DNA of 64,000 nucleotides from Agreia sp. PsM10 (GTDB lineage Bacteria; Actinomycetota; Actinomycetes; Actinomycetales; Microbacteriaceae): the NCBI RefSeq assembly GCF_030433855.1, contig NZ_JARUXC010000003.1, positions 186,001 to 250,000 of the forward strand. Direction: 5' to 3'. Both the position numbers and the translations under genes were made by a program. The notes below the pieces were generated by a model. That model saw only the letters and a list, made by a program, of their open reading frames with translations. It searched no databases and was not told the DNA's origin. The first letter of the stretch is position 1. Every line of letters begins with the position of its first letter. Shown piece by piece: positions 1-8,484 of the stretch.

Positions 1-691
1 GTACGACCTGCACCTCCGGAGACAGGCGATCGATGGCCCGGATGAGGTACGGCAGTCCCTTCTGGCGTGTGATCCGGCCGACGAAGACCACGGTGGGCCG
101 GTCGGGGTCGATTCCGAGTTCCGCGAGCACGGCGTCGTCGCTCACCGGGTGCCACTTCTCGAGGTCGATGCCGTTGTAGACGACACTGACCCGGTCCGGA
201 TCGAGAGACGGATAACTGCGCAGGATGTCCCGGCGCATTCCGTGGCTGACCGCGATGACCGCGTCGGCGCTCTCGAACGACGTCTTCTCGATCCAGCTCG
301 ACAGACGGTAGCCGCCGCCGAGCTGCTCGGCCTTCCACGGCCGGAGCGGCTCCAGCGAGTGGGCCGTGACGACGTGGGGGATGCCGTGCAGCCGGGAGGC
401 GATCTGGCCGGCAGCATTCGCGTACCAGGTGTGCGAATGCACCACGTCGGCACCCGCGGCGTCGTTCGCGATCTCGAGGTCGGTGCCGAGCGTTCTCAGG
501 GCGGGATTCGCGTCGACGAGCCCGGCCGGCGTCTGGTAGGAGAACACCCCCTCCTCGTCACGCGGCTCGCCGAACGCCCTGACGACCACATCGATGCTGC
601 CGCGCAGAGCCTTGACGAGTTCGGCGACATGCACCCCGGCTCCGCCATAGACCTCGGGTGGATACTCTCGGGATATCACGTCTACTCGCAC
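1..691 (-). CDS. glgA: GT4 glycosyltransferase, glycogen synthase / maltose-1-phosphate synthase type (partial, C-terminus outside window)
   Basis: The amino-terminal 230 residues of a GT-B fold, family 4 glycosyltransferase are visible; the rest lies beyond the window edge. Reading from GTG at 691 the protein begins VRVDVISREYPPEVYGGAG, with the glycine-rich acceptor loop near the start, then HSHTWYAN, TAHSLEPLRPW, VSHGMRRDI, VYNGID and FVGRITRQKG, all typical of actinobacterial GlgA. Family members transfer glucose from ADP-glucose. In mycobacteria the ortholog divergent from glgC (GlgM) makes maltose-1-phosphate for the GlgE route rather than extending glycogen directly, so the exact product here is open. 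The gene is divergent from glgC with only 47 bases between the starts, and no Shine-Dalgarno sequence is seen, suggesting a leaderless message. The family is secure; the exact reaction is inferred. Confidence 0.9.
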   Translation of the reverse strand, partial: MRVDVISREYPPEVYGGAGVHVAELVKALRGSIDVVVRAFGEPRDEEGVFSYQTPAGLVDANPALRTLGTDLEIANDAAGADVVHSHTWYANAAGQIASRLHGIPHVVTAHSLEPLRPWKAEQLGGGYRLSSWIEKTSFESADAVIAVSHGMRRDILRSYPSLDPDRVSVVYNGIDLEKWHPVSDDAVLAELGIDPDRPTVVFVGRITRQKGLPYLIRAIDRLSPEVQVV

Positions 692-698
692 AGCTATG

Positions 699-704
699 AA
701 CGTA
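699..704 (-). promoter_or_regulatory. Candidate -10 element for leaderless glgA
   Basis: On the minus strand this reads TACGTT, matching TAnnnT, and ends seven bases before the GTG start at 691. There is no Shine-Dalgarno sequence between them, which fits transcription starting at or next to the start codon. No good -35 hexamer is seen. Confidence 0.35.
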
Positions 705-726
705 GTACACGCCCCCGCCGAGGCTC

Positions 727-732
727 TACTGT
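727..732 (+). promoter_or_regulatory. Candidate -10 element for leaderless glgC
   Basis: TACTGT matches TAnnnT and ends six bases before the ATG of glgC at 739, the spacing expected if transcription starts at the A of the start codon. No ribosome binding site fits in the gap. The -35 region is not recognisable. Confidence 0.45.
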
Positions 733-738
733 TATGAC

Positions 739-1983
739 ATGGCAGCATCGAAGAAGATATTTGGCATCGTCCTGGCTGGTGGAGAGGGCAAGCGGCTCAT
801 GCCGCTCACGGCGGATCGCGCGAAGCCCGGAGTGCCGTTCGGCGGAAGCTACCGGCTCATCGACTTCGCTCTGTCGAACCTGGTGAACTCCGGCCTGCGA
901 CAGATCGTCGTTCTCACCCAGTACAAGTCGCACAGCCTCGACCGTCACGTGTCGCAGACGTGGCGGCTGCCCATGATGCTCGACTCCTACGTCGCCTCGG
1001 TCCCCGCGCAGCAGCGACTGGGTAAGCGCTGGTTCGCCGGCTCGGCCGATGCGATCCTGCAGAGTCTGAACCTGATCGGCGACGAGCGGCCCGACATCGT
1101 CGTGGTCGTCGGCGCCGACCACGTCTACCGCATGGACTTCGAGCAGATGGTCGCCGCCCACATCGAGTCCGGACTGGGCGCGACCGTGGCAGCGATCCGC
1201 CAGCCCATCGAGCTGTCCGACCAGTTCGGCGTCATCCAGACCTCCGACGACGACCCCACCAAGATCTCCGAGTTCCTGGAGAAGCCGAAGGACGCCAAGG
1301 GTCTCCTCGACTCGCCCGGTGAGGTTCTCGCCTCCATGGGCAACTACGTGTTCGACGCGGACATGCTCATCGAGGCCGTGATCCGCGACGGCGAGAAGCC
1401 CGACTCCAGCCACGACATGGGCGGCGACATCATCCCCGACTTCGTCGAGCGCGGACTGGCCGGCGTCTACGACCTGCAGCGCAACGAAGTTCCGGGAGCC
1501 ACCGACCGCGACCGCTACTACTGGCGCGACGTGGGCACCATCGACTCCTTCTACGACGCGCACCAGGACTTGATCTCGGCGCTGCCGATCTTCAACCTCT
1601 ACAACCGCGAGTGGCCGATCTTCACCCAGCAGCTCAACTCGCCGCCGGCCAAGTTCGTGCGGGATGCGAAGGGCAACACGGGCACGACGCTCGGCTCGCT
1701 CGTCTCCCTCGGCTGCCTGATCTCGGGCGCACGGGTCGAGGGCAGCGTCATCGGGCCGTGGTCGACCATCGAATCCGAGGCGCTCGTTCAGGACTCGGTG
1801 CTCTTCGACCGGGTGCACATCGAACCGGGCGCCATCGTCAAGCGGGCTATTCTGGACAAGAACGTGGTCGTCGCGGCCGGAGCCCAGGTGGGCACGGATG
1901 CGGCGCGGGATCGAGAGCGCGGATTCACCGTGACCGACTCGGGCATCACGGTCGTCGGAAAGGGAATCCGCGTAGAGCCATGA
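739..1983 (+). CDS. glgC: Glucose-1-phosphate adenylyltransferase (ADP-glucose pyrophosphorylase)
   Basis: GlgC makes ADP-glucose from ATP and glucose-1-phosphate, the committed step of glycogen synthesis, and is normally an allosteric tetramer. The 414-residue length fits the bacterial family. The nucleotide-binding signature GGEGKRL lies at residues 14-20, followed by [10 protein letters not shown], the [12 protein letters not shown] catalytic segment, and EFLEKP. A left-handed beta-helix region rich in small residues forms the last third ([23 protein letters not shown]). The gene is divergent from glgA and its stop codon overlaps the serB start in an ATGA. There is no ribosome binding site, consistent with a leaderless transcript from the -10 element at 727. 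Confidence 0.97.
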   Translation: MAASKKIFGIVLAGGEGKRLMPLTADRAKPGVPFGGSYRLIDFALSNLVNSGLRQIVVLTQYKSHSLDRHVSQTWRLPMMLDSYVASVPAQQRLGKRWFAGSADAILQSLNLIGDERPDIVVVVGADHVYRMDFEQMVAAHIESGLGATVAAIRQPIELSDQFGVIQTSDDDPTKISEFLEKPKDAKGLLDSPGEVLASMGNYVFDADMLIEAVIRDGEKPDSSHDMGGDIIPDFVERGLAGVYDLQRNEVPGATDRDRYYWRDVGTIDSFYDAHQDLISALPIFNLYNREWPIFTQQLNSPPAKFVRDAKGNTGTTLGSLVSLGCLISGARVEGSVIGPWSTIESEALVQDSVLFDRVHIEPGAIVKRAILDKNVVVAAGAQVGTDAARDRERGFTVTDSGITVVGKGIRVEP

Positions 1984-2693
1984 GTCTGACATCGGAGGCA
2001 GTTCTGTACAGCCCGGGCCGCCAGCCGATAGATTCACGGATCTCGTCGCAGGATCCCGCGCGGTTCCTCGTCGTGCTCGACGTCGACTCGACGCTGATCG
2101 AGAACGAGGTCATCGAGATGCTGGCGCAGGCCGCCGGCAGTTTCGCCGAGGTCGCCGAGATCACCGAGCGCGCCATGTGCGGCGAGCTCGATTTCGAACA
2201 GAGCCTGCGCTCCCGCGTGGCCACCCTCGAGGGGCTCGCCGTGGAGCAGCTGCCCGACATCGCCGCCCAGATCCGGCTCACCGCCGGTGCGCAGCAGATG
2301 ATCGACACCCTGCACGCCCATGACAGCGTGGTCGGCGTCGTGTCGGGCGGATTCCACGAACTGCTCGACGACCTCGCCGGAGAGGTGGGGCTCGACTTCT
2401 GGCGAGCGAACCGTCTCGAGGTGCGCGACGGTCGTCTCACGGGCGCGGTCCGCGGACCCGTCATCGACGCCGAGGCCAAGGCCTCGGCGCTCACCGAATG
2501 GGCATCCGTCTATGGAGTTCCGGCCACGCGCACCGTGGCGGTCGGAGACGGCGCCAACGACCTGCAGATGATGCAGGCCGCCGGCCTGTCGATCGCCTTC
2601 GACGCGCGACCGCTCGTACGCCGGACGGCGAACGTGGCGATCAGCGAGCGCGACCTGAGCCAGGTTCTTCCGGCCCTCGGCCTGCGCGGCTGA
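1980..2693 (+). CDS. serB: Phosphoserine phosphatase (HAD superfamily)
   Basis: SerB hydrolyses phosphoserine to serine, the last step of the phosphorylated serine pathway. The 237-residue protein carries the HAD motifs in order: DVDST with the nucleophile and acid aspartates at residues 34 and 36, VSGGF as motif II, and GDGANDLQM as the magnesium-binding motif. There is no ACT domain, so it is a short catalytic-domain form. I chose ATG at 1980 because it overlaps the glgC stop (ATGA), giving translational coupling, and everything upstream in frame is glgC read out of register. A short unrelated tail of about 25 residues precedes the catalytic core. A related HAD phosphatase acting on another substrate cannot be excluded, but the motif set is classic SerB. 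Confidence 0.93.
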   Translation: MSLTSEAVLYSPGRQPIDSRISSQDPARFLVVLDVDSTLIENEVIEMLAQAAGSFAEVAEITERAMCGELDFEQSLRSRVATLEGLAVEQLPDIAAQIRLTAGAQQMIDTLHAHDSVVGVVSGGFHELLDDLAGEVGLDFWRANRLEVRDGRLTGAVRGPVIDAEAKASALTEWASVYGVPATRTVAVGDGANDLQMMQAAGLSIAFDARPLVRRTANVAISERDLSQVLPALGLRG

Positions 2694-2712
2694 CCCGCCG
2701 CAGGCCTGAAGG

Positions 2713-3423
2713 TCAGTGGCCCATTCCGAGACCGCCGTCGACCGGGATGACCGCACCGGAGATGTATCCCGCGTCATCCGATGCCAGCCATGCCACGACC
2801 CGCGCCACCTCTGTGGGCGTGGCGAAGCGGCCTGCGGGAATCGACTTCAGGTACTCGGCCTGCGTCGCCTCGGGCAGGGCGGCGGTCATGTCGGTCTCGA
2901 TGAAGCCCGGGGCCACGACGTTCGCCGTGATGCCCCGCGATCCGAGCTCGCGCGTGATCGAGCGGGCGATTCCCACGAGGCCGGCCTTCGACGCCGCGTA
3001 GTTGACCTGTCCGGCCGATCCGAAGAGCCCGACGACGCTCGAGATCAGGATGATGCGGCCGAAGCGCGCCTTGAGCATTCCCTTGGAGGCACGCTTGATC
3101 ACGCGGAACGATCCAGAGAGATTGGTATCGATGACCGAGGTGAAGTCGTCCTCCGACATACGCAGGAGGAGGGTGTCCTTGGTGACGCCCGCGTTGGCCA
3201 CGAGAACCTCGACAGGTCCGAGGGCGGCCTCGACCTCGGTGAAGGCGCGGTCGATGGACTCCGCATCCGTGACATCGGCGAGCACGGTGAGGCTGCCTTC
3301 CGGACCCTGGCCCGAGCGTGCGGTCACGGCCACCCGGTGCCCCTGGGCGATGAACTCCTCCGCGAGGGAGAAACCGATTCCGCGGTTTCCGCCGGTGATG
3401 AGTACGGTGCGAGTTGTCGTCAT
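2713..3423 (-). CDS. fabG: 3-oxoacyl-ACP reductase FabG-type SDR
   Basis: This is a 236-residue classical short-chain dehydrogenase/reductase. The NADP-binding motif TGGNRGIG is at residues 10-17, the NAG motif follows (LVANAG), and the catalytic Ser and the YAASK pair lie in the LISSVVG...NYAASKAG segment. The protein ends with the usual DGGLGMGH tail. FabG reduces 3-oxoacyl-ACP in fatty acid elongation. The gene stands alone, convergent with serB and with no other fab gene beside it, so the acyl-carrier substrate is inferred from sequence type. Mycobacterial FabG1/MabA, which pairs with inhA, is the comparison; no inhA is present here. Confidence 0.88.
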   Translation of the reverse strand: MTTTRTVLITGGNRGIGFSLAEEFIAQGHRVAVTARSGQGPEGSLTVLADVTDAESIDRAFTEVEAALGPVEVLVANAGVTKDTLLLRMSEDDFTSVIDTNLSGSFRVIKRASKGMLKARFGRIILISSVVGLFGSAGQVNYAASKAGLVGIARSITRELGSRGITANVVAPGFIETDMTAALPEATQAEYLKSIPAGRFATPTEVARVVAWLASDDAGYISGAVIPVDGGLGMGH

Positions 3424-3536
3424 GATAAGTCCTTCGATGCGGGGCGTGGATCACTGGCCCGTACCAGCATAAGAGGTGCATACGCGGCGTAGGCTTAGGG
3501 CAGCCCACCGGCCCCAGAACCCGAGCAGACGAGCCC

Positions 3537-3830
3537 ATGAAACAGCAGTCGATCACCGACCTCCCGCCTTCCCCGGGTGATGAGCGTCACACGCGCATGG
3601 TCAAGTACGGCATCGCCATGGGCATCCGGGTCGTCTGCATCATCCTGATGCTCTTCCTGCACGGCTGGTGGCTCGTCCTCCCCGCGATCGGGGCGATCGT
3701 GCTTCCGTACTTCGCCGTGATCCTGGCGAACGTCGGCTCCCCTACCAAGTCCGTCGTGAACAGGCCGGGCGGGGTCGTCGCCATTCCCGGGGCACGTCCG
3801 CCTCGCGACTTCGGTGGTCGTCCGGAATGA
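3537..3830 (+). CDS. DUF3099 family small membrane protein
   Basis: A 97-residue protein with a short polar amino terminus, two closely spaced hydrophobic segments (residues ~25-45 and ~47-67: MGIRVVCIILMLFLHGWW then LVLPAIGAIVLPYFAVILANV) and a basic, proline- and glycine-rich tail. This architecture matches DUF3099, an actinobacterial family of unknown function. Its TGA stop overlaps the ATG of the next gene in an ATGA, and that gene in turn overlaps SURF1, so the three are probably translated together. The link to SURF1 suggests, but does not prove, a role near the respiratory chain. Confidence 0.85.
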   Translation: MKQQSITDLPPSPGDERHTRMVKYGIAMGIRVVCIILMLFLHGWWLVLPAIGAIVLPYFAVILANVGSPTKSVVNRPGGVVAIPGARPPRDFGGRPE

Positions 3831-4084
3831 TCGGCCTCGGGCTCGAGCCGGAGGGCTCGCAGTGCTCCCGCGCGGGCTGCCGTGAGGCATCCACGTGGCG
3901 GATCGAGTGGCGCAACCCCAAGATCCACGCCGAGACGCGCCGCAAGGTCTGGCTGGCGTGCGACGAGCACGTCGATTTCCTGCGCGAATTCCTCGCCGCC
4001 CGAGACTTCCCGCTCGAGGTGCTGGCCGACGGCGGCGCGACGACGCCCGGCTCGGGCACGGCGGATGCGAGGGGCCGGGCATGA
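3827..4084 (+). CDS. Small conserved cysteine protein, possible zinc ribbon (function unknown)
   Basis: An 85-residue soluble protein beginning MIGLGLEPEGSQCSRAGC. It has two cysteines five apart near the start (CSRAGC) and a later CDEH, a spacing that would suit a small metal-binding fold. The middle (WRIEWRNPKIH...KVWLACDEH) is rich in aromatic residues. Homologs in Actinobacteria are often labelled acetone carboxylase in databases, which I believe is a transferred naming error because the protein is far too small. It starts in an ATGA overlap with the DUF3099 gene and ends in another with SURF1. No catalytic motif is visible. Confidence 0.82.
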   Translation: MIGLGLEPEGSQCSRAGCREASTWRIEWRNPKIHAETRRKVWLACDEHVDFLREFLAARDFPLEVLADGGATTPGSGTADARGRA

Positions 4085-4938
4085 ACACCGGCTGGCGGTT
4101 CCTGCGGAGCTCGCGCTGGGCGGGGTACCTGGCGGTGACCGTGGTCTTCGCCCTCGTGTGCGTATGGCTGGGCTCCTGGCAGCTCGCACGACGCGACGCC
4201 GCCGTGGCCGAGAACGACAGGGTGGCCGCGAACTACGACGCCGCACCTCGCCCGATCGGCGACGTGCTGAGCGACCTCGACTCGTTCGACGCCGAAGACA
4301 AGTGGACGACGGTGTCGCTGACCGGCAGCTATCTCAGCGACGACCAGCTTCTGGTGCGCAATCGACCGATGGGCGGGCAGCCTGGATTCGAACTCCTCGT
4401 GCCGTTCCAGCTCGACGACGGCGATATCGTGGTCGTCGACCGCGGCTGGTTGCCCACCGGAGAGCAGCAGGACAAGCCCGATGTCGTGCCTGACGCTCCT
4501 CAGGGCGAGGTGACGGTCGTCGCACGGCTGAAGGCCGGCGAGCCCACCCTGAAGGACCGCACGGCGCCAGAGGGCGAGATCCCCTCGATCGACCTGCCCA
4601 CGATCGCCGCGAAGTTGGATGCGCCTGTCTACACGGGCGCGTACGGCGAGCTCGCGAGCGAATCGCCCTCGGCCGACACGGGAACGCTCGGCACGCGCCC
4701 TCCGGAGGACGAGGGCCCGCACCTGTCGTACGCGTTCCAGTGGTTCGTCTTCGCGCTGCTGGGCTTCGTGGGGCTCGGCTACGCGGCGCGGCAGGAATAC
4801 CGCCTGGAGAACGCCGACGATCCCGACGAGCAGAAGCGCGCCGCCGAGCGCGAACGGCGTCGCCGCGCCAAGGCGAAGTCCGACAACGACATCGAGGACG
4901 AACTCGTCGAGCAGGCTTCGCGCGCCGAGCGTCGCTGA
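4081..4938 (+). CDS. SURF1 family cytochrome oxidase assembly protein
   Basis: SURF1 proteins help insert heme A into subunit I of aa3-type cytochrome c oxidase. The 285-residue protein has the expected two membrane helices, one at residues ~13-31 (WAGYLAVTVVFALVCVWLG, followed by SWQLAR) and one near the carboxyl terminus (YAFQWFVFALLGFVGLGY), with a soluble loop outside the membrane between them. The loop has the family motifs QLLVRNRPMGGQPGFELLVP and VVDRGWLP. A charged tail of ~50 residues (KRAAERERRRRAKAK) follows the second helix and is probably cytoplasmic. The ATG at 4081 overlaps the upstream stop. ctaA and ctaB, which make heme A, lie 7 kb downstream. Confidence 0.93.
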   Translation: MNTGWRFLRSSRWAGYLAVTVVFALVCVWLGSWQLARRDAAVAENDRVAANYDAAPRPIGDVLSDLDSFDAEDKWTTVSLTGSYLSDDQLLVRNRPMGGQPGFELLVPFQLDDGDIVVVDRGWLPTGEQQDKPDVVPDAPQGEVTVVARLKAGEPTLKDRTAPEGEIPSIDLPTIAAKLDAPVYTGAYGELASESPSADTGTLGTRPPEDEGPHLSYAFQWFVFALLGFVGLGYAARQEYRLENADDPDEQKRAAERERRRRAKAKSDNDIEDELVEQASRAERR

Positions 4939-4956
4939 GGCTGACGCCCGGCGGCC

Positions 4957-6555
4957 CTAGGCCAGCGAGATCAGGTCGGCGTAGTCCTTGTTCCAGTGAT
5001 CCTCGACGCCGTCGGGCAAAATGAGGACACGCTCGGGGTTCAGGGCCTCGACCGCTCCCTCGTCGTGGCTGACCAGAACGACGGCGCCCTCGTAGTGCGC
5101 CAGGGCGTCGAGGATCTCCTCGCGGCTGGCGGGGTCGAGGTTGTTCGTGGGCTCGTCGAGCAGCAGTACGTTGGCGCCCGAGACCACGATCATCGCCAGG
5201 GCGAGACGGGTCTTCTCGCCGCCCGACAGCACTCCCGCCGGCTTGTGCGAGTCATCGCCTGTGAAGAGGAAGGACCCCAGAACGCGCCGTGCCTCCATCT
5301 CGGTGATGTTGGGCGACGACGACACCATGTTCTCGAGAACACTGCGCTTCACGTCGATGGTCTCGTGCTCCTGCGCGTAGTAGCCGATGCGCAGGCCATG
5401 GCCCGGTTCGATCTGGCCGGTGTCGGGCTTGTCCGCCCCGCCGAGGATGCGCAGCAGAGTCGTCTTTCCGGCACCGTTCAGGCCGAGGATCACGACCTTC
5501 GAGCCCCGATCGATGGCGAGGTCGACCGCGGCGAAGATCTCGAGCGAGCCATAGCTCTTCGAGAGATTGGATGCCATGAGCGGCGTTCGGCCGCACGGCG
5601 CCGGTGTCGGGAAGCGCAGCTTGGCGACGCGGTCGACGGCGCGCACCTCCTCGAGGCCGGAGAGCATCTTCTCGGCGCGGGCGACCATCTGGTGAGCGGC
5701 CGCGGCCTTCGACGCCTTGGCGCCGAACTTCGCCGCCTGCAGCTGCAGGACCGACGCCTTCTTCTCGACGTTGACGCGCTCCTTCTTGCGGCGCTCCTCG
5801 TCGGCGGCGCGCTGGCGCAGGTAGTTCTTCCAGTTCATGTTGTAGACGTCGATGACCTGGCGGTTGGCATCGAGGTAGAACACCCGGTTCACCGTCTCGC
5901 CCACGAGTTCGATGTCGTGGCTGATCACGATGAATCCGCCGGAGTAGTTCTTGAGGAACTCGCGGAGCCAGACGACGCTGTCGGCGTCGAGGTGGTTCGT
6001 GGGCTCGTCGAGGATCAGGGTGCGCGCGTCGGAGAAGAGGATGCGCGCGAGCTCGATGCGTCGACGCTGGCCACCCGAGAGGGTCGACAACGGCTGGTCG
6101 AGGATGCGATCGGGCAGGTTGAGGTTGGAGGCGATCGAGGCGGCCTCGGCCTCGGCCGCGTATCCGCCGAGAGCCAGGAAGCGGTCGGTGAGGTTGCCGT
6201 ACTTGGTCATGCCCGCCGCGCTGACCTTCGGGTCGGAGCTGCCCATGTCCGTCGTGGCCTGCTGCATTCCGAGCACGAGCTGTCCGAGCCCGCGGGCGTC
6301 GAGGATGCGCGTGCGCGCCAGGTCTTCCGGGTTTCCCGAGCGCGGGTCCTGTGGGAGATAGCCGATCTCGCCGTTGCGCTCGACCTTGCCGCCGTTCGAC
6401 AGCTGCTCCCCCGCCAGCACCTTCGTGAGGGTGGTCTTGCCCGCTCCGTTGCGACCGACGAGGCCGATCTTGTCACCGTCGGCGACTCGGAAGGAGACGT
6501 CCTGCATCAGCACCCGTGCACCGACCCTGAGTTCGAGGTCTTGAACATTGAGCAC
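4957..6555 (-). CDS. ABC-F family ATPase (ribosome-associated, duplicated ABC domains)
   Basis: The 532-residue protein has two ABC ATPase domains and no membrane segment. Domain 1 has Walker A GRNGAGKTT, signature LSGGQRRRIELARIL and Walker B LILDEPTNHLD. Domain 2 has GLNGAGKTTLL, LSGGEKTRLALAMIV and LLLDEPTNNLDP. The linker between them is long, charged and helical (ERRKKERVNVEKKASVLQLQAAKFGAKASKAAAAHQ), as in ABC-F proteins that reach into the ribosomal tRNA sites. Such proteins act as translation factors or give protection from ribosome-targeting antibiotics; the sequence alone does not decide between these. The start is GTG at 6555. The gene is convergent with SURF1 and divergent from bioY. 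Confidence 0.93.
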   Translation of the reverse strand: MLNVQDLELRVGARVLMQDVSFRVADGDKIGLVGRNGAGKTTLTKVLAGEQLSNGGKVERNGEIGYLPQDPRSGNPEDLARTRILDARGLGQLVLGMQQATTDMGSSDPKVSAAGMTKYGNLTDRFLALGGYAAEAEAASIASNLNLPDRILDQPLSTLSGGQRRRIELARILFSDARTLILDEPTNHLDADSVVWLREFLKNYSGGFIVISHDIELVGETVNRVFYLDANRQVIDVYNMNWKNYLRQRAADEERRKKERVNVEKKASVLQLQAAKFGAKASKAAAAHQMVARAEKMLSGLEEVRAVDRVAKLRFPTPAPCGRTPLMASNLSKSYGSLEIFAAVDLAIDRGSKVVILGLNGAGKTTLLRILGGADKPDTGQIEPGHGLRIGYYAQEHETIDVKRSVLENMVSSSPNITEMEARRVLGSFLFTGDDSHKPAGVLSGGEKTRLALAMIVVSGANVLLLDEPTNNLDPASREEILDALAHYEGAVVLVSHDEGAVEALNPERVLILPDGVEDHWNKDYADLISLA

Positions 6556-6707
6556 AGGCAGAATCCATTTCTACTGTCGTGTTTCCACAACGGGGGTTTG
6601 GGGGGAGGTAGCAATAGTATAAATCCGAAAGCGGTCGCCGGTTTCGCAAGGCCTTCCGCACCCTCTCAACACGTTCAGTGTTCTGCCCATTCCCTAGGAG
6701 TTCTTCA

Positions 6708-7298
6708 GTGTCGTCACTCACCCTCGCCGCGTCGCGGCCGACCCTCGCCGACCGGCTCTTCTCCCGATCGCTGACCACCGACATCCTGCTCATCGGTGCC
6801 GGCGCCGCGCTCACGGGCGTGCTCGCCCAGGTGACCATCCCCCTGTACCCGGTTCCGATCACCGGTCAGACCCTCGCCGTGATCCTCGTCGGCAGCACGC
6901 TCGGCGCGCTTCGCGGCGCCCTCTCGATGGTGCTCTACCTCGCACTCGGCACGTTCGGCCTGCCGTGGTTCAGCGACGCGAGCTCCGGATGGGGCGTCGT
7001 CGCCGGCCCGACGGGCGGTTACATCGTGGGCTTCATCGCCGCTGCGGCCCTCACCGGCTGGCTTGCCCAGCGCACCTGGGACCGTCGCGTACTCGGCGCC
7101 TTCGTGTCGATGTCGGCCGGAACGCTCGTGACATTCGCCGTCGGCCTGCCGTGGCTCGCCGCATCGCTCGGACTCACGCTCGAGCAGACGCTCGAGGCCG
7201 GGCTGTACCCGTTCCTGATCGGCGGGGTCATCAAGGCACTGCTCGCCGCCGGCATCCTGCCCCTCGCCTGGAAGCTGAGCTCGAAGCGCGACCGGTAG
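6708..7298 (+). CDS. bioY: BioY, substrate-binding subunit of a biotin ECF transporter
   Basis: BioY is a small polytopic membrane protein that binds biotin and works alone or with EcfAT energy modules. The 196-residue protein has about six hydrophobic segments, and the family signature VTIPLYPVPITGQTLAV falls in the first third. I chose GTG at 6708 because AGGAG at 6696-6700 lies seven bases upstream; a longer frame to 6678 has no such site. No bioM/bioN genes adjoin it, so it either acts alone or borrows a shared ECF module. The 152 bases between this start and the ABC-F gene hold both promoters; an AT-rich stretch near 6610-6625 (caatagtataaat) is the likely promoter region. Confidence 0.93.
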   Translation: MSSLTLAASRPTLADRLFSRSLTTDILLIGAGAALTGVLAQVTIPLYPVPITGQTLAVILVGSTLGALRGALSMVLYLALGTFGLPWFSDASSGWGVVAGPTGGYIVGFIAAAALTGWLAQRTWDRRVLGAFVSMSAGTLVTFAVGLPWLAASLGLTLEQTLEAGLYPFLIGGVIKALLAAGILPLAWKLSSKRDR

Positions 7299-7327
7299 GC
7301 GCCGGGCGGCAGCCCACCCCCGGCACG

Positions 7328-7365
7328 AAGAAGGGCCCCACCACGATCGTGGCGGAGCCCTTCTT
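7328..7365. terminator. Bidirectional hairpin terminator between bioY and sufT
   Basis: Nine-base arms AAGAAGGGC and GCCCTTCTT pair perfectly around an inner 12-base palindrome, CCACGATCGTGG. It lies between the convergent ends of bioY and sufT, so it can stop transcription from both sides; the TTCTTGTGTG that follows on the plus strand serves as the weak T-rich tail. Confidence 0.75.
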
Positions 7366-7381
7366 GTGTGTTGCGGCGAAG

Positions 7382-7711
7382 CTACATCGAGAAGCCGAGG
7401 GCCCTCATCATCTCGCGACCGTCATCGGTGATCTTCTCCGGACCCCACGGCGGCATCCAGACCCAGTTGATGCGGAACTGCTCGACCGTGCCGTCGAGGG
7501 CCTGGGCGGTCTCCTCTTCGATCACGTCGGTGAGCGGGCATCCGGCGCTGGTCAGGGTCATGCTGATCAGCAGGGCGTCGTTCTCGTCGTCCCACGCGAG
7601 GTCGTAGATCAGGCCGAGGTCGACGATGTTGACCCCGAGCTCCGGGTCCATGACGTCTTTCAGCTTGTCCTCGATTTCGTCGAAGCGCTGGGGTGTGAGT
7701 GTCGAGGCCAT
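7382..7711 (-). CDS. sufT: SufT / MIP18 family (DUF59) iron-sulfur assembly protein
   Basis: This 109-residue protein is a DUF59/MIP18 domain. It has the DPELGVNIVDLGLIY motif near residues 22-36 and a conserved cysteine in TSAGCPLTD; the tryptophan-rich WVWMPPWGPEKI is typical of the SUF-linked members. These proteins act in maturation or transfer of iron-sulfur clusters. It is the last gene of the SUF operon, directly after sufC with a gap of only a few bases, and is followed by a strong hairpin. Confidence 0.92.
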   Translation of the reverse strand: MASTLTPQRFDEIEDKLKDVMDPELGVNIVDLGLIYDLAWDDENDALLISMTLTSAGCPLTDVIEEETAQALDGTVEQFRINWVWMPPWGPEKITDDGREMMRALGFSM

Positions 7712-7714
7712 GAC

Positions 7715-8482
7715 CTACGACCCGACGACGGCGTTCGAGAGGAACCGGTCGTAGCCCTCGTTCTCGAGGCGCACGGCCAGCTCGGGTCCACCCTGCTCGA
7801 CGACCTTGCCCGCGACGAACACGTGCACGAAGTCGGGCTGGATGTACTTGAGGATGCGGTTGTAGTGCGTGATGAGCAGGATGCCGAGGCCGGTGTTCGC
7901 CTTGGCGCGGTTCACGCCCTCCGACACGATCTTCAGCGCGTCGACGTCGAGACCCGAGTCGGTCTCGTCGAGAACGGCGAACTTCGGCTTGAGCAGTTCG
8001 AGCTGGAGGATCTCGTTGCGCTTCTTCTCGCCACCCGAGAAGCCCTCGTTGACGTTGCGCTCACGGAACGACTTGTCCATGCGCAGCTGCGACATCGACG
8101 AGTCCAGGTCCTTGATCCAGCCGCGGATGGGCGGTGCCGCGCCGTCGATTGCGGTCTTGGCGGTGCGGAGGAAGTTCGACACGCTCACGCCGGGGATCTC
8201 GACCGGGTACTGCATGGCGAGGAACAGGCCGGCGCGGGCCCGCTCGTCGACCGTCATGGTGAGGACCTCTTCGCCGTCGAGCTTCACGGAGCCGCTCTCG
8301 ACCGTGTACTTGGGGTGCCCCGCGATCGCGTAGGCGAGGGTGGACTTGCCGGAGCCGTTCGGGCCCATGATCGCGTGGGTCTCGCCCTCGCCGATCGACA
8401 GGTCGACGCCCTTCAGGATCTGCTTGGTTCCCAGCTCGGTCTCCACGCTCACGTGGAGATCGCGGATCTCAAGATTCGACAT
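7715..8482 (-). CDS. sufC: SufC, ATPase of the SufBCD iron-sulfur scaffold
   Basis: SufC is the ABC-type ATPase that drives conformational change in the SufBCD scaffold during cluster assembly. The 255-residue protein has Walker A GPNGSGKST, the SufC-type signature FSGGEKKRNEILQL, Walker B FAVLDETDSGLDVDALK and the switch histidine in LLITHYNRIL. ATG at 8482 begins MSNLEIRDLHV as in other SufC proteins; upstream in-frame sequence is the Rieske gene read out of register. It follows the Rieske gene after two bases. Confidence 0.96.
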   Translation of the reverse strand: MSNLEIRDLHVSVETELGTKQILKGVDLSIGEGETHAIMGPNGSGKSTLAYAIAGHPKYTVESGSVKLDGEEVLTMTVDERARAGLFLAMQYPVEIPGVSVSNFLRTAKTAIDGAAPPIRGWIKDLDSSMSQLRMDKSFRERNVNEGFSGGEKKRNEILQLELLKPKFAVLDETDSGLDVDALKIVSEGVNRAKANTGLGILLITHYNRILKYIQPDFVHVFVAGKVVEQGGPELAVRLENEGYDRFLSNAVVGS

Positions 8483-8484
8483 GG

